A stretch of 64,000 nucleotides of DNA from Psychrobacter sp. NG25 (lineage in GTDB: Bacteria; Pseudomonadota; Gammaproteobacteria; Pseudomonadales; Moraxellaceae). The stretch lies in assembly GCF_015234355.1 (NCBI RefSeq), contig NZ_JADGMV010000002.1, forward strand, positions 124,001 to 188,000, written 5' to 3'. The notes beneath the pieces were generated by a model. The model saw only the letters and a program-made list of their open reading frames with translations. It was not told where the DNA came from and ran no database searches. Shown here in pieces: positions 1 through 10,535 of the stretch (position 1 is its first letter; every line of letters begins with the position of its first letter). A program made the position numbers and the translations under genes.

Positions 1-93
1 CAGCAGGATTATTGGACTACCTGAACCCTGTTCCAAAAATGCAATCTTATGCCCGTCAATGTAGGTATGGTTTTCTGTTATTTGAGTGCTCAT
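1..93 (-). CDS. alpha/beta hydrolase, N-terminal part only (runs off the window)
   Basis: Reading the minus strand from position 93 gives 31 codons that start MSTQITENHTYIDG and continue HKIAFLEQGSGSPIILL before the window edge. The pattern of a short N-terminal strand, an xGxGxP turn and a hydrophobic strand is what alpha/beta hydrolases (haloalkane dehalogenase and epoxide hydrolase-like enzymes) show just before the oxyanion HG motif. The start is supported by an AGGAG ribosome binding site at 101-105, about 7 bases upstream of the ATG. The catalytic triad lies outside the window, so substrate and subfamily cannot be judged. Confidence 0.6.
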   Translation of the reverse strand, partial: MSTQITENHTYIDGHKIAFLEQGSGSPIILL

Positions 94-763
94 AGCATTC
101 TCCTAAAGATGAATGTTAATAGTCGTGAAATCACTCTATGGCAAAGGGAGACAGTTTTTTCAGTTGAGGTAAACCAAAAAGGTAATAGCTGAATCCAACA
201 TTACCATAGTGATATGTGGTGAAGTAATTCTTCAGGAGGTATATGCTCTCAGTGATCAACAGAAACACGGCTATCAAAAATAGCACTAACTGTGTACGGA
301 TTTTTATCTATAAGAAGCTTATTCTAATCCTACTATTGCATCTTCGCGCTTAGTCAAAAGCCTAATGCAATGGCTTCATTGAAATAACGCGACTGTATCA
401 AAGACTGTCGTACTGAAAGTTGTACTGAAGTGAGATAAACCAACCTGATGAAAGTGATATTAATCATACATCAATAACAAAAGTATTATGGCATCGGCCG
501 TTATAGGTTTGTACCTCAACCGTTAGTAGTTTGTTGGAAGGTGTAAGAGATTTATAGTGTTAAGGCCTGGCTTAGATTTAGAAAACCACCTTCAGTCCCA
601 GCAACGGTAATAGATATCGAAATTAAAAACATTGATATTGAGAAGAGAAAATTAGCAGATACCGTCAAATTTGAGCAAACCAATATCAGACTGCTGAGCC
701 GATTATTTCAGGAACGACTCAAAAAATATTTTATATCTTAAAACGACAGATTAAATCGAGGAG
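94..763. other. 670-bp region without a supported gene
   Basis: This gap separates the hydrolase start from the arcC stop. I see no convincing gene. A plus-strand open frame ending at 741 lacks a good start codon; it reads as a charged, helical stretch (for example IKNIDIEKRKLADTVKF) and could be the tail of a decayed gene. No strong terminator is visible downstream of arcC. Confidence 0.4.
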
Positions 764-1717
764 TTATGCTGTGTTTTTCGGAGATACAGCGGCATATGTG
801 AGGCCTTCGTACTCCGTTGAGACACGAGTACCGCCACCTCCATCAAGTGTCTGACCAATATTGGTCAGTGAGCCGATGATGGCGGTGTTTCCAGTCGCAC
901 GCGCAAACTCGCAAGCCGCTGCAACTTTTGGTCCCATAGAGCCTGCAGGAAGATCAAGCTCACTTAAAGCATCTGGATGCGCCTGTAATATGCCTCGTTG
1001 TTCGTCAGTCCCAAAGTCTGTATAAACATACGCCACATCCGTGGCAATCACCAATAACTCACATTCAAGGCTACGGGCAAGTAACGATGCGCACAAATCT
1101 TTATCGATTACTGCCTCGACCCCTTGCAAACAGCCATCTTCATCAAATGCCGTTGGGATACCACCTCCGCCTGCACAGATCACAATCGCGCCTTTTTCAA
1201 GGAGCCACTGTATGGGTTTTAGCTCAAATATTTTTTTGGGCTTAGGGCTTGCAACCACTCGCCTAAAGTATTGACCATCGGCTTTAACAACCCAGCCTTT
1301 TTGCGCACTTAGCTTTTCTGCTTGCTCTTTTGAGTATACAGGGCCAATAGGCTTGGTTGGATTGTTAAAAGCAGGGTCTTTACGGTCGACTTCTACTTGA
1401 GTGAGTAGGGTGGCAATGGATGAGTCTCTCGGCAGGACATTCCCAAGCTCTTGCTCGATGATGTAGCCAATCATACCTTCCGTTTCTGCGCCCAAAACGT
1501 CTAATGGATAAGTATCGACTTCAGTGTAAGCTGCGCCTTGCAACGCAAGCAAACCGACTTGGGGGCCATTACCGTGAGCAATGACTAACTCGTTACCCTC
1601 CGTGATCTTACTGATCTGCTCAACGGCCGTCTTGATGTTTTGGCGTTGGTTTTGAGCAGATAACGGCTCTCCACGTTTTAATAAAGCATTACCACCTAAG
1701 GCAATTAGTAACCTCAT
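764..1717 (-). CDS. arcC: carbamate kinase
   Basis: 317 residues, the usual length for carbamate kinase. It converts carbamoyl phosphate plus ADP to ATP, CO2 and ammonia, the energy-yielding last step of the arginine deiminase pathway in the cytoplasm. Diagnostic stretches are the N-terminal [11 protein letters not shown] loop, the HGNGPQVG motif near residue 50, the glycine-rich ICAGGGGIP loop near residue 180, and [13 protein letters not shown] near residue 260, all typical of the amino acid kinase fold of ArcC. It is the last gene of arcD-arcA-arcB-arcC on the minus strand, but it sits about 250 bases from arcB because a MITE-like element lies in between, so its expression may be partly uncoupled from the rest. 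Confidence 0.95.
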   Translation of the reverse strand: MRLLIALGGNALLKRGEPLSAQNQRQNIKTAVEQISKITEGNELVIAHGNGPQVGLLALQGAAYTEVDTYPLDVLGAETEGMIGYIIEQELGNVLPRDSSIATLLTQVEVDRKDPAFNNPTKPIGPVYSKEQAEKLSAQKGWVVKADGQYFRRVVASPKPKKIFELKPIQWLLEKGAIVICAGGGGIPTAFDEDGCLQGVEAVIDKDLCASLLARSLECELLVIATDVAYVYTDFGTDEQRGILQAHPDALSELDLPAGSMGPKVAAACEFARATGNTAIIGSLTNIGQTLDGGGGTRVSTEYEGLTYAAVSPKNTA

Positions 1718-1757
1718 GATATTTCCCTACGCATTATCTTCAGTTAATGTCATATCA

Positions 1758-1927
1758 GGGCGTGTCTTCATTTCAAAAATAGTGATAAAAATGAGATAAA
1801 TGGCAGTCAAACAAGAAAAATAGCGCAGATAATATCGAGATATTAGTCAGCTATTTGACGCCGTTTGGCAAGATTTAGCCACTTTTAACCTATTTAGATG
1901 ACTATCGATTGAATTGAGGGCACGCCC
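1758..1927. mobile_element. MITE-like element with terminal inverted repeats, inside the arc operon
   Basis: The left end begins GGGCGTGTCTTCATTTCAA and the complement of the right end begins GGGCGTGCCCTCAATTCAA, 17 of 20 bases matching over the first 20. The interior (about 130 bp) is AT-rich and has no open frame. Size, inverted ends and lack of coding capacity fit a miniature inverted-repeat transposable element, or two fused ends of an IS. No clear target duplication touches the ends; the 9-mer AATGTCATA occurs on both sides some bases away and may be chance. It separates arcB from arcC. Confidence 0.55.
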
Positions 1928-1966
1928 CAGTAGCCCACGCTGCAAATGTCATACATTCGGTATATG

Positions 1967-2977
1967 TTAGATATTACCAAGCGCAGAGACCAGAACGGCT
2001 TTAATCGTATGCATACGGTTTTCGGCTTGCTCAAATGCGATGTTGTAAGAGGATTCAAATACCTCTTCGGTCACTTCGATACCGTCTGCGAGCTGTGGGT
2101 ATTTTTCAGTGATTTTTTTACCAACTTCAGTATCTGAGTTATGAAAAGCGGGCAAACAATGCATAAACTTCACTCTTGGATTGCCAGTGGCTTTTATCAG
2201 ATCCATATTGACTTGATAAGCCATTAGCGCATCGATTCGCTCCGCCCAGCTCTCAATAGGCTCACCCATCGATACCCATACGTCGGTATGAACGAAATCA
2301 ACGTCTTTTGCCGCCGTTTTTACATCTTCGGTGATGGTAAGACGCGCACCTGATTCTTTGGCAAAGTCTGCACAAGTGGCTAGAAAGTCTGCTTCAGGCC
2401 ACAAATCTTTAGGGGCACAAAGGCGTACGTCCATACCCATCTTAGCGCCCATTAAATATAATGAGCGGCCCATGTTATTACGTGCGTCACCAAAATAAGC
2501 ATATTTAATCTGATGGATTGATTTGTCAGTATGCTCACGCATGGTCATTACATCTGCTAGCATTTGTGTGGGATGAAACTCATTCGTTAGGCCATTAAAG
2601 ACAGGAATATCCGCATATTCTGCTAACTCATTGACAATCTCTTGAGCGAACCCGCGATACTCGATGGCATCATACATACGGCTCAACACACGAGCGGTGT
2701 CTTTCATGCTCTCTTTGTAGCCGATCTGTGATGAGTTTGGGCCAATAAACGTCACATTGGCACCTTGGTCATATGCCGCTACTTCAAAAGCACAACGAGT
2801 GCGGGTTGAGGTTTTCTCAAAGATCAGAGCAATGTTTTTGCCCAAAAGGTGTTTTTGTTCTGTACCTGAGTATTTTGCTCTTTTTAAGTCACGAGCCATA
2901 TCCAAAAGATACGTAAGCTCGCGTTCACTATGATGCATAAGACTCAGTAGATCACGGTTGTGAAGATTGAAACTCAT
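1967..2977 (-). CDS. arcB: ornithine carbamoyltransferase, catabolic type
   Basis: 336 residues. In this setting it runs phosphorolysis of citrulline to ornithine and carbamoyl phosphate, feeding ArcC. Visible motifs are the carbamoyl-phosphate loop [11 protein letters not shown] near residue 55, HPTQMLAD near residue 135, the ornithine-binding DVWVSMGE near residue 235 and the catalytic FMHCLPAFH near residue 275. It lies 89 bases downstream of arcA on the same strand. The sequence alone does not separate anabolic argF from catabolic arcB; the operon with arcA, arcC and arcD and the length of about 336 argue for arcB. A GGAACC-type ribosome binding site precedes the ATG. Confidence 0.93.
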   Translation of the reverse strand: MSFNLHNRDLLSLMHHSERELTYLLDMARDLKRAKYSGTEQKHLLGKNIALIFEKTSTRTRCAFEVAAYDQGANVTFIGPNSSQIGYKESMKDTARVLSRMYDAIEYRGFAQEIVNELAEYADIPVFNGLTNEFHPTQMLADVMTMREHTDKSIHQIKYAYFGDARNNMGRSLYLMGAKMGMDVRLCAPKDLWPEADFLATCADFAKESGARLTITEDVKTAAKDVDFVHTDVWVSMGEPIESWAERIDALMAYQVNMDLIKATGNPRVKFMHCLPAFHNSDTEVGKKITEKYPQLADGIEVTEEVFESSYNIAFEQAENRMHTIKAVLVSALGNI

Positions 2978-3066
2978 GATGGTTCCTTAATTTTTAGTAT
3001 GTGTTTATTTTGGATGGACTATTACTGTATTTGGCACCGCTATGAGCAGGTAGGATTCAACATGCT

Positions 3067-4311
3067 CTAATCCGTTGGATCGCGAATGATAGGGCAAGTC
3101 ATGCAGTGACCACCACCACGTCCACGGCCCAGCTCGGAGCTTGGAATCGTAATCACTTCAATGCCTTGTTTGCGCAGTAAAGTGTTGGTATAAGTGTTGC
3201 GGTCATAAGAGATAACAACCCCTGGCTCAAGGGCAAGAACATTGTTACCATCATCCCATTGCTCACGCTCAACTTCGTAGCTATTGCCGCCTGTTTCGAC
3301 CACTCTTAATTTGTCGACCCTTGCGGCTTCTTCTATTACTTTCAAAAAATGTCTGTCATCTTCGCGCACATCTATACCGTGTGGCTTGCTTTCGTCAGGA
3401 CGAATATGAAAAGTCGTAATATGATCTGTCACTGCCGGAAACACGTTGACCAAATCAATGTCGCAAAACGTAAATACGGTGTCCAAATGCATCGCAGAAC
3501 GTTGCTTAGGTAAGGCCGCTACGATGACATGGTCAACCGAACCATCAATGAACAAAGTCTTGGCCAGTCTGGTAATCGCTTGTTGTGACGTTCGCTCACC
3601 CATACCAATCAGCACGGTTTTGTTGCCGATAGGCATGACATCACCACCTTCTAAACTACAGCCACTGAGATCTTCTTCAGTGTCATCCATCCAAATTTTG
3701 AAATCAGCGCCTTTAAAGTCTGGATGAAATTTATAAATAGCAGAAATAAGGAGCGTTTCTTGCTGGCGAGCGGGCCAATACATCGGGTTGAGCGTCACAC
3801 CGCCATATATCCAGTTTGAGGAATCGCGAGGAAACTGAGTATTGGGCAGTGGTGGCAATACAAACTCAGTCGTACCTGACAGTGCGGATAATTTTTTGAG
3901 TGACGCCCCAATATCATTCGGTAACTCTTCAGTGGTGACACCGCCAATTAAAAATGAGGACAGTTTCTTGTGCTCAAGTTTGGTCAACCAATCTCTCACT
4001 TCGCCAGCTAATAAAGTACCGACATGATTATCAGTGATTTTATGATCCATAATCCACTGCATGGCATCACTATTATCAAGGGTTTGTGCCAGCAGCTGAT
4101 GCATCTCAACCACCTCAATATCGCGATCTCGCATCTTTGTGACCATATCATAATGATCACTTTTGGCCTTGCTCACCCACATGACATCATCAAACAATAA
4201 ATCATCACAGTTTTGCGGTGTCAGTCTTTGATGGGCAAGACCTGGAGAACACACCATAACTTTGTGTAATTTACCGACTTCTGAATGAACACCTAAAGAT
4301 TTGTCAGACAT
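3067..4311 (-). CDS. arcA: arginine deiminase
   Basis: 414 residues, close to the 418 of the Pseudomonas aeruginosa enzyme. It hydrolyses arginine to citrulline and ammonia, the first step of the pathway. The guanidino-group modifying fold is recognisable: [12 protein letters not shown], the LEGGD motif, MHLDTVFTF with the catalytic His, and the C-terminal [14 protein letters not shown] with the nucleophilic Cys403. The gene lies between arcD and arcB on the minus strand. The C-terminus ends RDPTD, a few residues shorter than the Pseudomonas protein, which should not matter because the Cys is present. Confidence 0.96.
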   Translation of the reverse strand: MSDKSLGVHSEVGKLHKVMVCSPGLAHQRLTPQNCDDLLFDDVMWVSKAKSDHYDMVTKMRDRDIEVVEMHQLLAQTLDNSDAMQWIMDHKITDNHVGTLLAGEVRDWLTKLEHKKLSSFLIGGVTTEELPNDIGASLKKLSALSGTTEFVLPPLPNTQFPRDSSNWIYGGVTLNPMYWPARQQETLLISAIYKFHPDFKGADFKIWMDDTEEDLSGCSLEGGDVMPIGNKTVLIGMGERTSQQAITRLAKTLFIDGSVDHVIVAALPKQRSAMHLDTVFTFCDIDLVNVFPAVTDHITTFHIRPDESKPHGIDVREDDRHFLKVIEEAARVDKLRVVETGGNSYEVEREQWDDGNNVLALEPGVVISYDRNTYTNTLLRKQGIEVITIPSSELGRGRGGGHCMTCPIIRDPTD

Positions 4312-4454
4312 TTTTGTATCCTTATGCGGTTTGGGTGCAAGTATCTCACCACTGTTTAGAGGACGAACAATCTAAAAAAGCAACTGATGTGACAATTACG
4401 ACGAACGGATTTTCTGGTGATTACAACGGTAAGGCATTTTATTTAATAGGGTCA

Positions 4455-5891
4455 CTACAAGCTTAACGTACCGCTGTAGAGGCCATAGGCTGCATAGATG
4501 GCACTGACAGTAATGACTACCAGCACCACTTTTTCGGCTGTATTGAACAGCTGATGCTTGTGCTCTCTGCGTGCTTTTATATAGAGAACCACACCAGGAA
4601 GATACAACAAAGCGGATAGTAAAAAGTACTGAATACCAGCGGCATACAACAGCCAAATACTATAAAACAGCGCGGTTATCCCAATAATAATATCTTTTGT
4701 GGCACTCTCGGATGGTTTGTAGCCCTCTTTGCGATAGGCCACCAAAAACCCATAGGCAGCAGAAAAGAAATAGGGAATCAAAATCATGGAAGTGGACAGA
4801 TAAAAAATATTGTTATACGTGCTTTTACTAAAGTAGGTGATGACTAAGAATAACTGTGTCGCTGCAGAAGACACCAATAGTGCATTTACTGGTACATCAA
4901 CTGCATTTGTCTTATAAAAGAACCTCGGCATGGTTTCGTCTTTGGCGGCAACGAATAAAACTTCGGCACAGAATAGCGTCCAAGCCAATAAACCACCGAG
5001 CAGCGAGACGACCAAACCTACTGAGATAAAGGTCGCGCCCCACGGGCCAACGGCATACTCTAGCAAATAAGCCATCGACGGGTTTTTCATCGCTGCAAGC
5101 TCAGGGAGGGATCTAACACCCATCGCTAAAAAGTTAACCAGCATTAATAGCACTAACGTAAAAATGAACCCCAATACGGTGGCTTTACCAATATCGGAGC
5201 GTTTTTTGGCGCGTGCAGAATACACACTGGCCCCTTCAATACCAATAAATACCCATACCGTCACCATCATCATGTTTGTAACTTGATCAGGGACTGACCC
5301 TAGATCCGTCTCTCTGCCCCAAAAGTCGCTATTAAACAGATCCATATTAAAGACTGTAAAAATAATGACAATAAAGGTGAACAGCGGTATCACTTTGGCG
5401 ATGGTGATCAACGTATTGACTGAGGTAGCCGTCTGGATACCTTTGGTAATCATGAAGTTGTATGCCCACAATAATACAGAGGCGCCTACTAATGCCGTTA
5501 GGGTATTGCCATCTCCAAACACATTAAAAAAATAACCCAGCGTACTAAATATCAGCACGTAGTAACTGACGTTACCCAACCAAGCAGAGAGCCAGTAGCC
5601 CCATGCAGAGTTGAAACCCATATAATTACCAAAGCCTGCCTGCGCGTAGGCATAGACCCCACTGTCAAGTTCAGGCTTGCGATGTGCTAAATTTTGGAAC
5701 ACGAAGGCAAGCATCAGCATACCGATGCCAGTGATGATCCAACCAATCAAGGACGCACCAGGGCTTGCGGTTTCAGCGATGTTTTGTGGTAATGAGAATA
5801 TACCGCCGCCTATCATAGAGCCTACGACAAGGGCAATGAGTGCAGTAAAGTTTAGATTTTTCTCGGATGGATTATGCGTTGTTTCAGACAT
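4455..5891 (-). CDS. arcD: arginine/ornithine antiporter
   Basis: 478 residues, a 12-13-helix inner-membrane transporter of the APC superfamily. The N-terminal GSMIGGGIFSLPQNIA helix 1 break and FIGIEGASVYSARAKKRSDIG, the conserved loop in the basic amino acid/polyamine antiporter group, identify it as ArcD. It exchanges external arginine for ornithine made by ArcB, which makes the whole pathway energetically closed. It is the first gene of the minus-strand operon; 143 bases separate it from arcA. I chose the ATG at 5891, preceded by AAAGGTCG about 7 bases upstream. No full FNR/ANR box (TTGAT-N4-ATCAA) is seen upstream, so anaerobic control is not demonstrated. Confidence 0.93.
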   Translation of the reverse strand: MSETTHNPSEKNLNFTALIALVVGSMIGGGIFSLPQNIAETASPGASLIGWIITGIGMLMLAFVFQNLAHRKPELDSGVYAYAQAGFGNYMGFNSAWGYWLSAWLGNVSYYVLIFSTLGYFFNVFGDGNTLTALVGASVLLWAYNFMITKGIQTATSVNTLITIAKVIPLFTFIVIIFTVFNMDLFNSDFWGRETDLGSVPDQVTNMMMVTVWVFIGIEGASVYSARAKKRSDIGKATVLGFIFTLVLLMLVNFLAMGVRSLPELAAMKNPSMAYLLEYAVGPWGATFISVGLVVSLLGGLLAWTLFCAEVLFVAAKDETMPRFFYKTNAVDVPVNALLVSSAATQLFLVITYFSKSTYNNIFYLSTSMILIPYFFSAAYGFLVAYRKEGYKPSESATKDIIIGITALFYSIWLLYAAGIQYFLLSALLYLPGVVLYIKARREHKHQLFNTAEKVVLVVITVSAIYAAYGLYSGTLSL

Positions 5892-6575
5892 GGTGACGAC
5901 CTTTTACTCTCTGATTGAGAAATATATGAAAGCAACAAAATAGATATGGCCTTGAAGAATACTTAAAAACATTGTTTAATATATGAAAACCCCATAATAT
6001 TAGCATGGATTATTGTATATTTGCTAGATGAATGATTTTTGCTTGTAATTTCTATGTGTCTATATCAACCAAACAGCCGTGATATTTGACGGCAAAGGTA
6101 TTTTTCACGGCAGTATTTTTTGTAAAAGCTATAACCGAGATAGGCTAAAGCTCATAAGGTTAAATTTTGTGGAACGTATGATGATTGAGAATAGATTCAG
6201 TTTCTGATGGTTTATTGAGGTGGTATCGAGTACCATAACCACAATAAAATTATGGATTTATTGGTATTTCTGACTAGGTCGTGTCCTAATCGGCCCAATA
6301 TCCGATGAATCAACTGTATTGCCGAACACCTTATATACATCACTCAGCATCCTGCATTAGCGTAAAAAGTGTCTTGTGCTCACAACGCGCTAATATTGCC
6401 CGTCATGGTGATTGACACGAGGTGTGCTTGAGCTGATTTCCTACACTCAATACGCCCTATACTAAAAAATCATTAAAATTTTTAAATTGAGGATATGCCC
6501 GAATACGGTGAAAAAACGTATGGGTTGGTTATTTTTTGTTTTATTTCCGCATATAAATAAGATATAGGAACCGTT
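5892..6575. promoter_or_regulatory. 684-bp divergent intergenic region between arcD and yhiI-like gene
   Basis: The region must hold the promoters of the leftward arc operon and the rightward exporter operon. It is AT-rich near both genes. I saw no open frame worth calling, no classical FNR/ANR palindrome and no clean terminator. A short hairpin GGTATCGAGTACC lies near 6222. The stretch from about 6280 to 6480 is less AT-rich and could be decayed coding or IS-derived DNA, but I could not identify it. Confidence 0.35.
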
Positions 6576-7649
6576 ATGAAAAAAGCATGGGTTTTGATTC
6601 TATTGCTTGTCGTGGCCGCCGCTGCTGGTTGGTATTACTGGCAACAGCAGCAGCTTGCACAAGCCCTACCGCTAGGAATAGTCAGCTCAAATGGTAGATT
6701 GGAGCTTGAGCGGTTTGATATTGCTAGCCTTTATCCAGGCAGAGTTGAGCAAATGCTGGTGGCGGAAGGAGAGGATGTCGATGTCGATCAGCTGCTTGTG
6801 AAACTGTCTTCCTCACAAAGCGAAAGTCAGTTAGTGGCGGCACAGGCAACCGAGCAGCGCGCACATGAAATGGTGTCGCAGGCACGGGCAGGTCGTAAGC
6901 AAGGAGAGCAGGCAATGGCACGTGCCAACGCCCAAATCGATGCGCAGATTGAACAGCAAAAAATAGCCAAAATGGAGTTGGATAATGCTCGCAAGATGCG
7001 CCGCGAAGATTTGGTGTCAGATTCAGAGGTGACCAAACGCCAAGCGGCATACAATGGCGCGGTTGCGGTCGTGCAGGCGGCGAGAGCAGCGTACGCAGAA
7101 GCGCAGGCAGCTGTTCAACAAATCGATGCTCAAGTAGCGGAAGCAAATGCTGGCGTCAATCAGGCCAAAGCTCAAGAAAAATCTGCCGCATCGATGAATG
7201 ACGATATGTTGATACGCAGTCCTAAAGCGGGCCGTGTGGAATACCGAATTGCTGAGGTTGGTAGTGTGATTGCAGCAGGCAGCAAAATGGTCAGCCTGCT
7301 AGACACAGAAGATGTGTCTATGACTCTTTTTTTACCTAATGGGCAGATGAGTGGCTTACAAGTCGGCAATGACGCGAGAGTCGTGCTAGATGGTCTGGAT
7401 AGTGTGTGGCCCGCAAAAGTCTCGTTTATTGCGTCACAAGCACAATTTACGCCCAAGTCAGTGGAAACGCAGAACGAGCGCGAAAAGCTCATGTTTAAAG
7501 TGCGTATCAAGTTACCTGTGGCAATAGCCAAAGAATACAAAGGCCTACTCAAGGGCGGAATGACAGGTAATGGTTATGTGCGTAGCAATACCGACGTAGC
7601 ATGGCCGAGCAATCTTGCTATAAACCTTCCCAAAAAAAGCCAATCCTAG
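6576..7649 (+). CDS. yhiI: HlyD-family membrane fusion protein, YhiI type
   Basis: 357 residues. One N-terminal membrane anchor (WVLILLLVVAAAAGWYYW) is followed by the biotinyl-lipoyl-like half motif (SLYPGRVEQMLVAEGEDVD, residues about 50-70), a long Ala/Gln/Glu-rich coiled-coil hairpin (about 80-210) and the returning lipoyl half (IRSPKAGRVEYRIAEVGSVI). This is the periplasmic adaptor of a tripartite exporter. It heads an operon with rbbA and yhhJ homologues in the same order as E. coli yhiI-rbbA-yhhJ, and with an outer-membrane factor downstream. A TAGGAACC ribosome binding site precedes the ATG. The substrate is unknown. Confidence 0.85.
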   Translation: MKKAWVLILLLVVAAAAGWYYWQQQQLAQALPLGIVSSNGRLELERFDIASLYPGRVEQMLVAEGEDVDVDQLLVKLSSSQSESQLVAAQATEQRAHEMVSQARAGRKQGEQAMARANAQIDAQIEQQKIAKMELDNARKMRREDLVSDSEVTKRQAAYNGAVAVVQAARAAYAEAQAAVQQIDAQVAEANAGVNQAKAQEKSAASMNDDMLIRSPKAGRVEYRIAEVGSVIAAGSKMVSLLDTEDVSMTLFLPNGQMSGLQVGNDARVVLDGLDSVWPAKVSFIASQAQFTPKSVETQNEREKLMFKVRIKLPVAIAKEYKGLLKGGMTGNGYVRSNTDVAWPSNLAINLPKKSQS

Positions 7650-7763
7650 TTTCTCACGTTCGAGTATGACAGCGGAAAATGAGGTCATAAATTATTCAGA
7701 GGGTTTTACAACCGAAGAGTTATCTTTATGAATAAATTAACGATACAAACTGTGAGATAACGT

Positions 7764-10535
7764 ATGGATAGCCAACATACCGCCGTTGAAATTAACACTG
7801 TTTCGCATACATATGGCAAGACAGTTGCTCTTGATAATATTTCCCTAAATATTTTACAAGGGAGCACCGTTGGGCTAATTGGTCCTGATGGTGTTGGAAA
7901 ATCAACGTTGTTGTCTCTTATTGCAGGGGTCAAGGTCATTCAAAATGGCTCTGTGCAAGTATTCGGTATGGATATGGCAGAAAAATCTGCACGTGAGGCG
8001 CTGTCAAAACGTATCGCCTTTATGCCACAAGGCTTAGGACATAATCTTTATCCAACCCTATCGGTATATGAGAACGTGGAGTTTCATGCGCGACTGTTTG
8101 GATTGAATGCGCATGAGCGCCATGTACGAATAGCCCGTTTACTTGAGGCAACTGGGCTAGCACCATTTCCTGATCGTGCGGCTGGCAAGCTTTCGGGCGG
8201 AATGAAGCAAAAACTGAGCTTATGCTGTGCGTTGGTGCACAATCCTGACTTACTGATTCTTGATGAGCCAACCACAGGGGTAGACCCCTTATCACGCCGT
8301 CAGTTCTGGTCATTAGTGGCCTCGTTACAAGCTGAACGTGAAGAGATGACGGTCATCGTTTCGACAGCCTATATTGACGAAGCCAAAAATTTTGAATACC
8401 TGCTAGCGATGGATGATGGCAAGCTCTTAGCCAATCAGCGGACGCAAACCGTCATGACAGAGCTGAATGTCACATCACTTGAAGAAGCGTACATCAAGCT
8501 ATTACCACCAGAGAAACAAACGAATGCAGGCGCGTTGGTTATCACGCCATTTGTCCCTGATCCTGATGCGCCGCCCGCTATTGAGGCAAAAAACCTAACC
8601 AAACGTTTTGGAGATTTTACGGCGGTTGATAATGTCAGCTTTTGTATTGAAAAAGGTGAGATTTTTGGTTTTTTAGGCTCTAATGGTTGTGGCAAATCGA
8701 CCACGATGAAGATGCTGACTGGATTGATTGATAAAACAGAAGGCTCAGCCAAACTGCTGGGTCAATCTATCGATGCAAGTGACATAGCGACAAAAATGCG
8801 CGTCGGTTATATGTCGCAGTCTTTTTCGCTTTATGAAGAATTGAGCGTACGTCAAAACTTAGAGCTGCATGCAACCCTTTATCAAATAGAAGGAGAGCGT
8901 GGACAGCAAGCTGTAAAGGACGCATTAGATAAATTTGACCTCAGTGCTGTAGCGGATACAGCGCCAGCCTCATTGTCACTAGGTATCCGCCAACGATTAC
9001 AGCTGGCAGCGGCTTGTCTGCATCATCCTGAAGTATTGATTCTGGATGAGCCAACCTCAGGTGTCGATCCTGGTGCTCGTGATATGTTTTGGCGACAGTT
9101 ATTGACGCTTTCACGGGAAGATAAAATCACGATATTTATCTCTACTCATTTTATGAATGAGGCCAGCCGATGCGATCGTATCTCTTTTATGCATCGTGGT
9201 CGCGTACTGGTCGTTGGTACACCGACAGAGCTGACACGTAATAAACAAGCAGAGGATCTCGAAGAAGCCTTTGTAGAGTATCTGCTGGAAGATGAAAAAA
9301 ATGACAATGAACCCACCAGCCAAAACGACACGACTGAAAACACACCAGTAGAATCAGCGACCATAGCGTCTGAAGCTGATAGTCAAACCAACGAAACCGA
9401 CACGCTTAAGTATTGGTTTACCACTGTTTGGACATTTGCCACTCGCGAATTTAAAGAGCTATTACGCGATAAAATCAGGCTGTTTTTTGCTATCGTTGGA
9501 CCCATTATTTTGATGGTCATGACTGGTTGGAGTATCTCTTTTGATGTGCACGATTTACCTTATACGATACTCGATCAAGATCACTCTGTACAAAGTCGAC
9601 AGTTGACGGAGTACTTTTCTGGCTCAGAATATTTTACATCTACGTCACCCGTACACTCTATAAAAGCAGCCGAATACGCGCTTAGAAGCTCTGAGACGCA
9701 ATTGGTCATTGATATTCCAGTGGATTATGGACGTGATTTACTGGCCAATAGACAACCAGAAGCGAGCTTTTATATTGATGGGACAGTGCCATTCAATGCG
9801 GCAAATATTGAGGGCTATGTAGGAGGGATTATGACGATATATATCACAGACCTTCTGCAAGATACTGGCTTGCCTATCGATTTAGACCCTGCCGCTGAAA
9901 TGGTTCCGCGCTTTATGTATAACCAAGACTTTAAAAGCGTGAATGCGGTCATCCCCAGTGTGCTAATGATGATACTCATGTTGATTCCAGCAATGATGAC
10001 CACGCTGGGAGTGGTGCGTGAGCGCGAAATTGGCTCAATATCAAACCTTTACACGTCACCAGCCAGTGTGCCTCAATATTTGCTCGGGAAGCAGCTGCCT
10101 TATGTCGCTCTGGGACTGATCAATTATCTCATACTTGTGCTCATGGCCATATTTTGGTTTAAAGTGCCTATAAAAGGCTCTTTCTGGGCAATGTCTTTTG
10201 GCGCATTGCTGTTGGTCTATGTGTCAACAGGATTGGGGCTTTTAGTGTCTAGTTTGGTTCGCACACAGGTGGCAGCGCTGTTTGTTACCGCTATCGTTAC
10301 TCTGATACCCACCATTAACTACTCTGGGTTGTTGTACCCGCTATCTAGTATGGACGGCTTCGCTTATGCCATTGGTGTCGGCTTTCCCGCATCTTGGTAT
10401 CAGCGTATCAGTATTGGCGGCTTTACCAAAGGGCTGGGTTGGTCTAGCTTTTTGACTGAGTATATGGTCTTGACAGCTTTTGCCTTGGCATTTATCACAC
10501 TTGCCTCTATTTTCCTGAAAAAGCAGGAGGTATAA
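7764..10535 (+). CDS. rbbA: ABC transporter with two ATPase domains fused to an ABC-2 permease, RbbA type
   Basis: 923 residues. First ATPase: Walker A GPDGVGKST (residues 40-48), signature SGGMKQKLSL, Walker B LLILDEPTTGVDP. Second ATPase from about residue 275: Walker A GSNGCGKST, signature SLGIRQRLQL, Walker B VLILDEPTSGVDP. An acidic linker (about 505-545) leads to an ABC-2 membrane domain with a large periplasmic loop between helix 1 and helices 2-6 (VREREIGSISNLYTSP). Domain order and length match E. coli RbbA (about 911 residues), called ribosome-associated ATPase but encoded in an exporter operon. Its stop is next to the yhhJ-like ATG (single base gap or less), suggesting coupling. 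The start is 114 bases after yhiI. Confidence 0.88.
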   Translation: MDSQHTAVEINTVSHTYGKTVALDNISLNILQGSTVGLIGPDGVGKSTLLSLIAGVKVIQNGSVQVFGMDMAEKSAREALSKRIAFMPQGLGHNLYPTLSVYENVEFHARLFGLNAHERHVRIARLLEATGLAPFPDRAAGKLSGGMKQKLSLCCALVHNPDLLILDEPTTGVDPLSRRQFWSLVASLQAEREEMTVIVSTAYIDEAKNFEYLLAMDDGKLLANQRTQTVMTELNVTSLEEAYIKLLPPEKQTNAGALVITPFVPDPDAPPAIEAKNLTKRFGDFTAVDNVSFCIEKGEIFGFLGSNGCGKSTTMKMLTGLIDKTEGSAKLLGQSIDASDIATKMRVGYMSQSFSLYEELSVRQNLELHATLYQIEGERGQQAVKDALDKFDLSAVADTAPASLSLGIRQRLQLAAACLHHPEVLILDEPTSGVDPGARDMFWRQLLTLSREDKITIFISTHFMNEASRCDRISFMHRGRVLVVGTPTELTRNKQAEDLEEAFVEYLLEDEKNDNEPTSQNDTTENTPVESATIASEADSQTNETDTLKYWFTTVWTFATREFKELLRDKIRLFFAIVGPIILMVMTGWSISFDVHDLPYTILDQDHSVQSRQLTEYFSGSEYFTSTSPVHSIKAAEYALRSSETQLVIDIPVDYGRDLLANRQPEASFYIDGTVPFNAANIEGYVGGIMTIYITDLLQDTGLPIDLDPAAEMVPRFMYNQDFKSVNAVIPSVLMMILMLIPAMMTTLGVVREREIGSISNLYTSPASVPQYLLGKQLPYVALGLINYLILVLMAIFWFKVPIKGSFWAMSFGALLLVYVSTGLGLLVSSLVRTQVAALFVTAIVTLIPTINYSGLLYPLSSMDGFAYAIGVGFPASWYQRISIGGFTKGLGWSSFLTEYMVLTAFALAFITLASIFLKKQEV

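Noticed and set aside
4396..4656. 86-codon minus-strand frame at the 3' end of arcD
   Set aside because: Overlaps arcD in another frame, no ribosome binding site, no family resemblance.
5892..6120. FNR/ANR box upstream of arcD
   Set aside because: No TTGAT-N4-ATCAA or close variant is present; anaerobic control remains only plausible from biology elsewhere.
6280..6480. Possible IS remnant left of the exporter operon
   Set aside because: Ends such as GGTCGTGTCC and GGGCGTATTG do not form a matching inverted repeat and no transposase fragment is readable.
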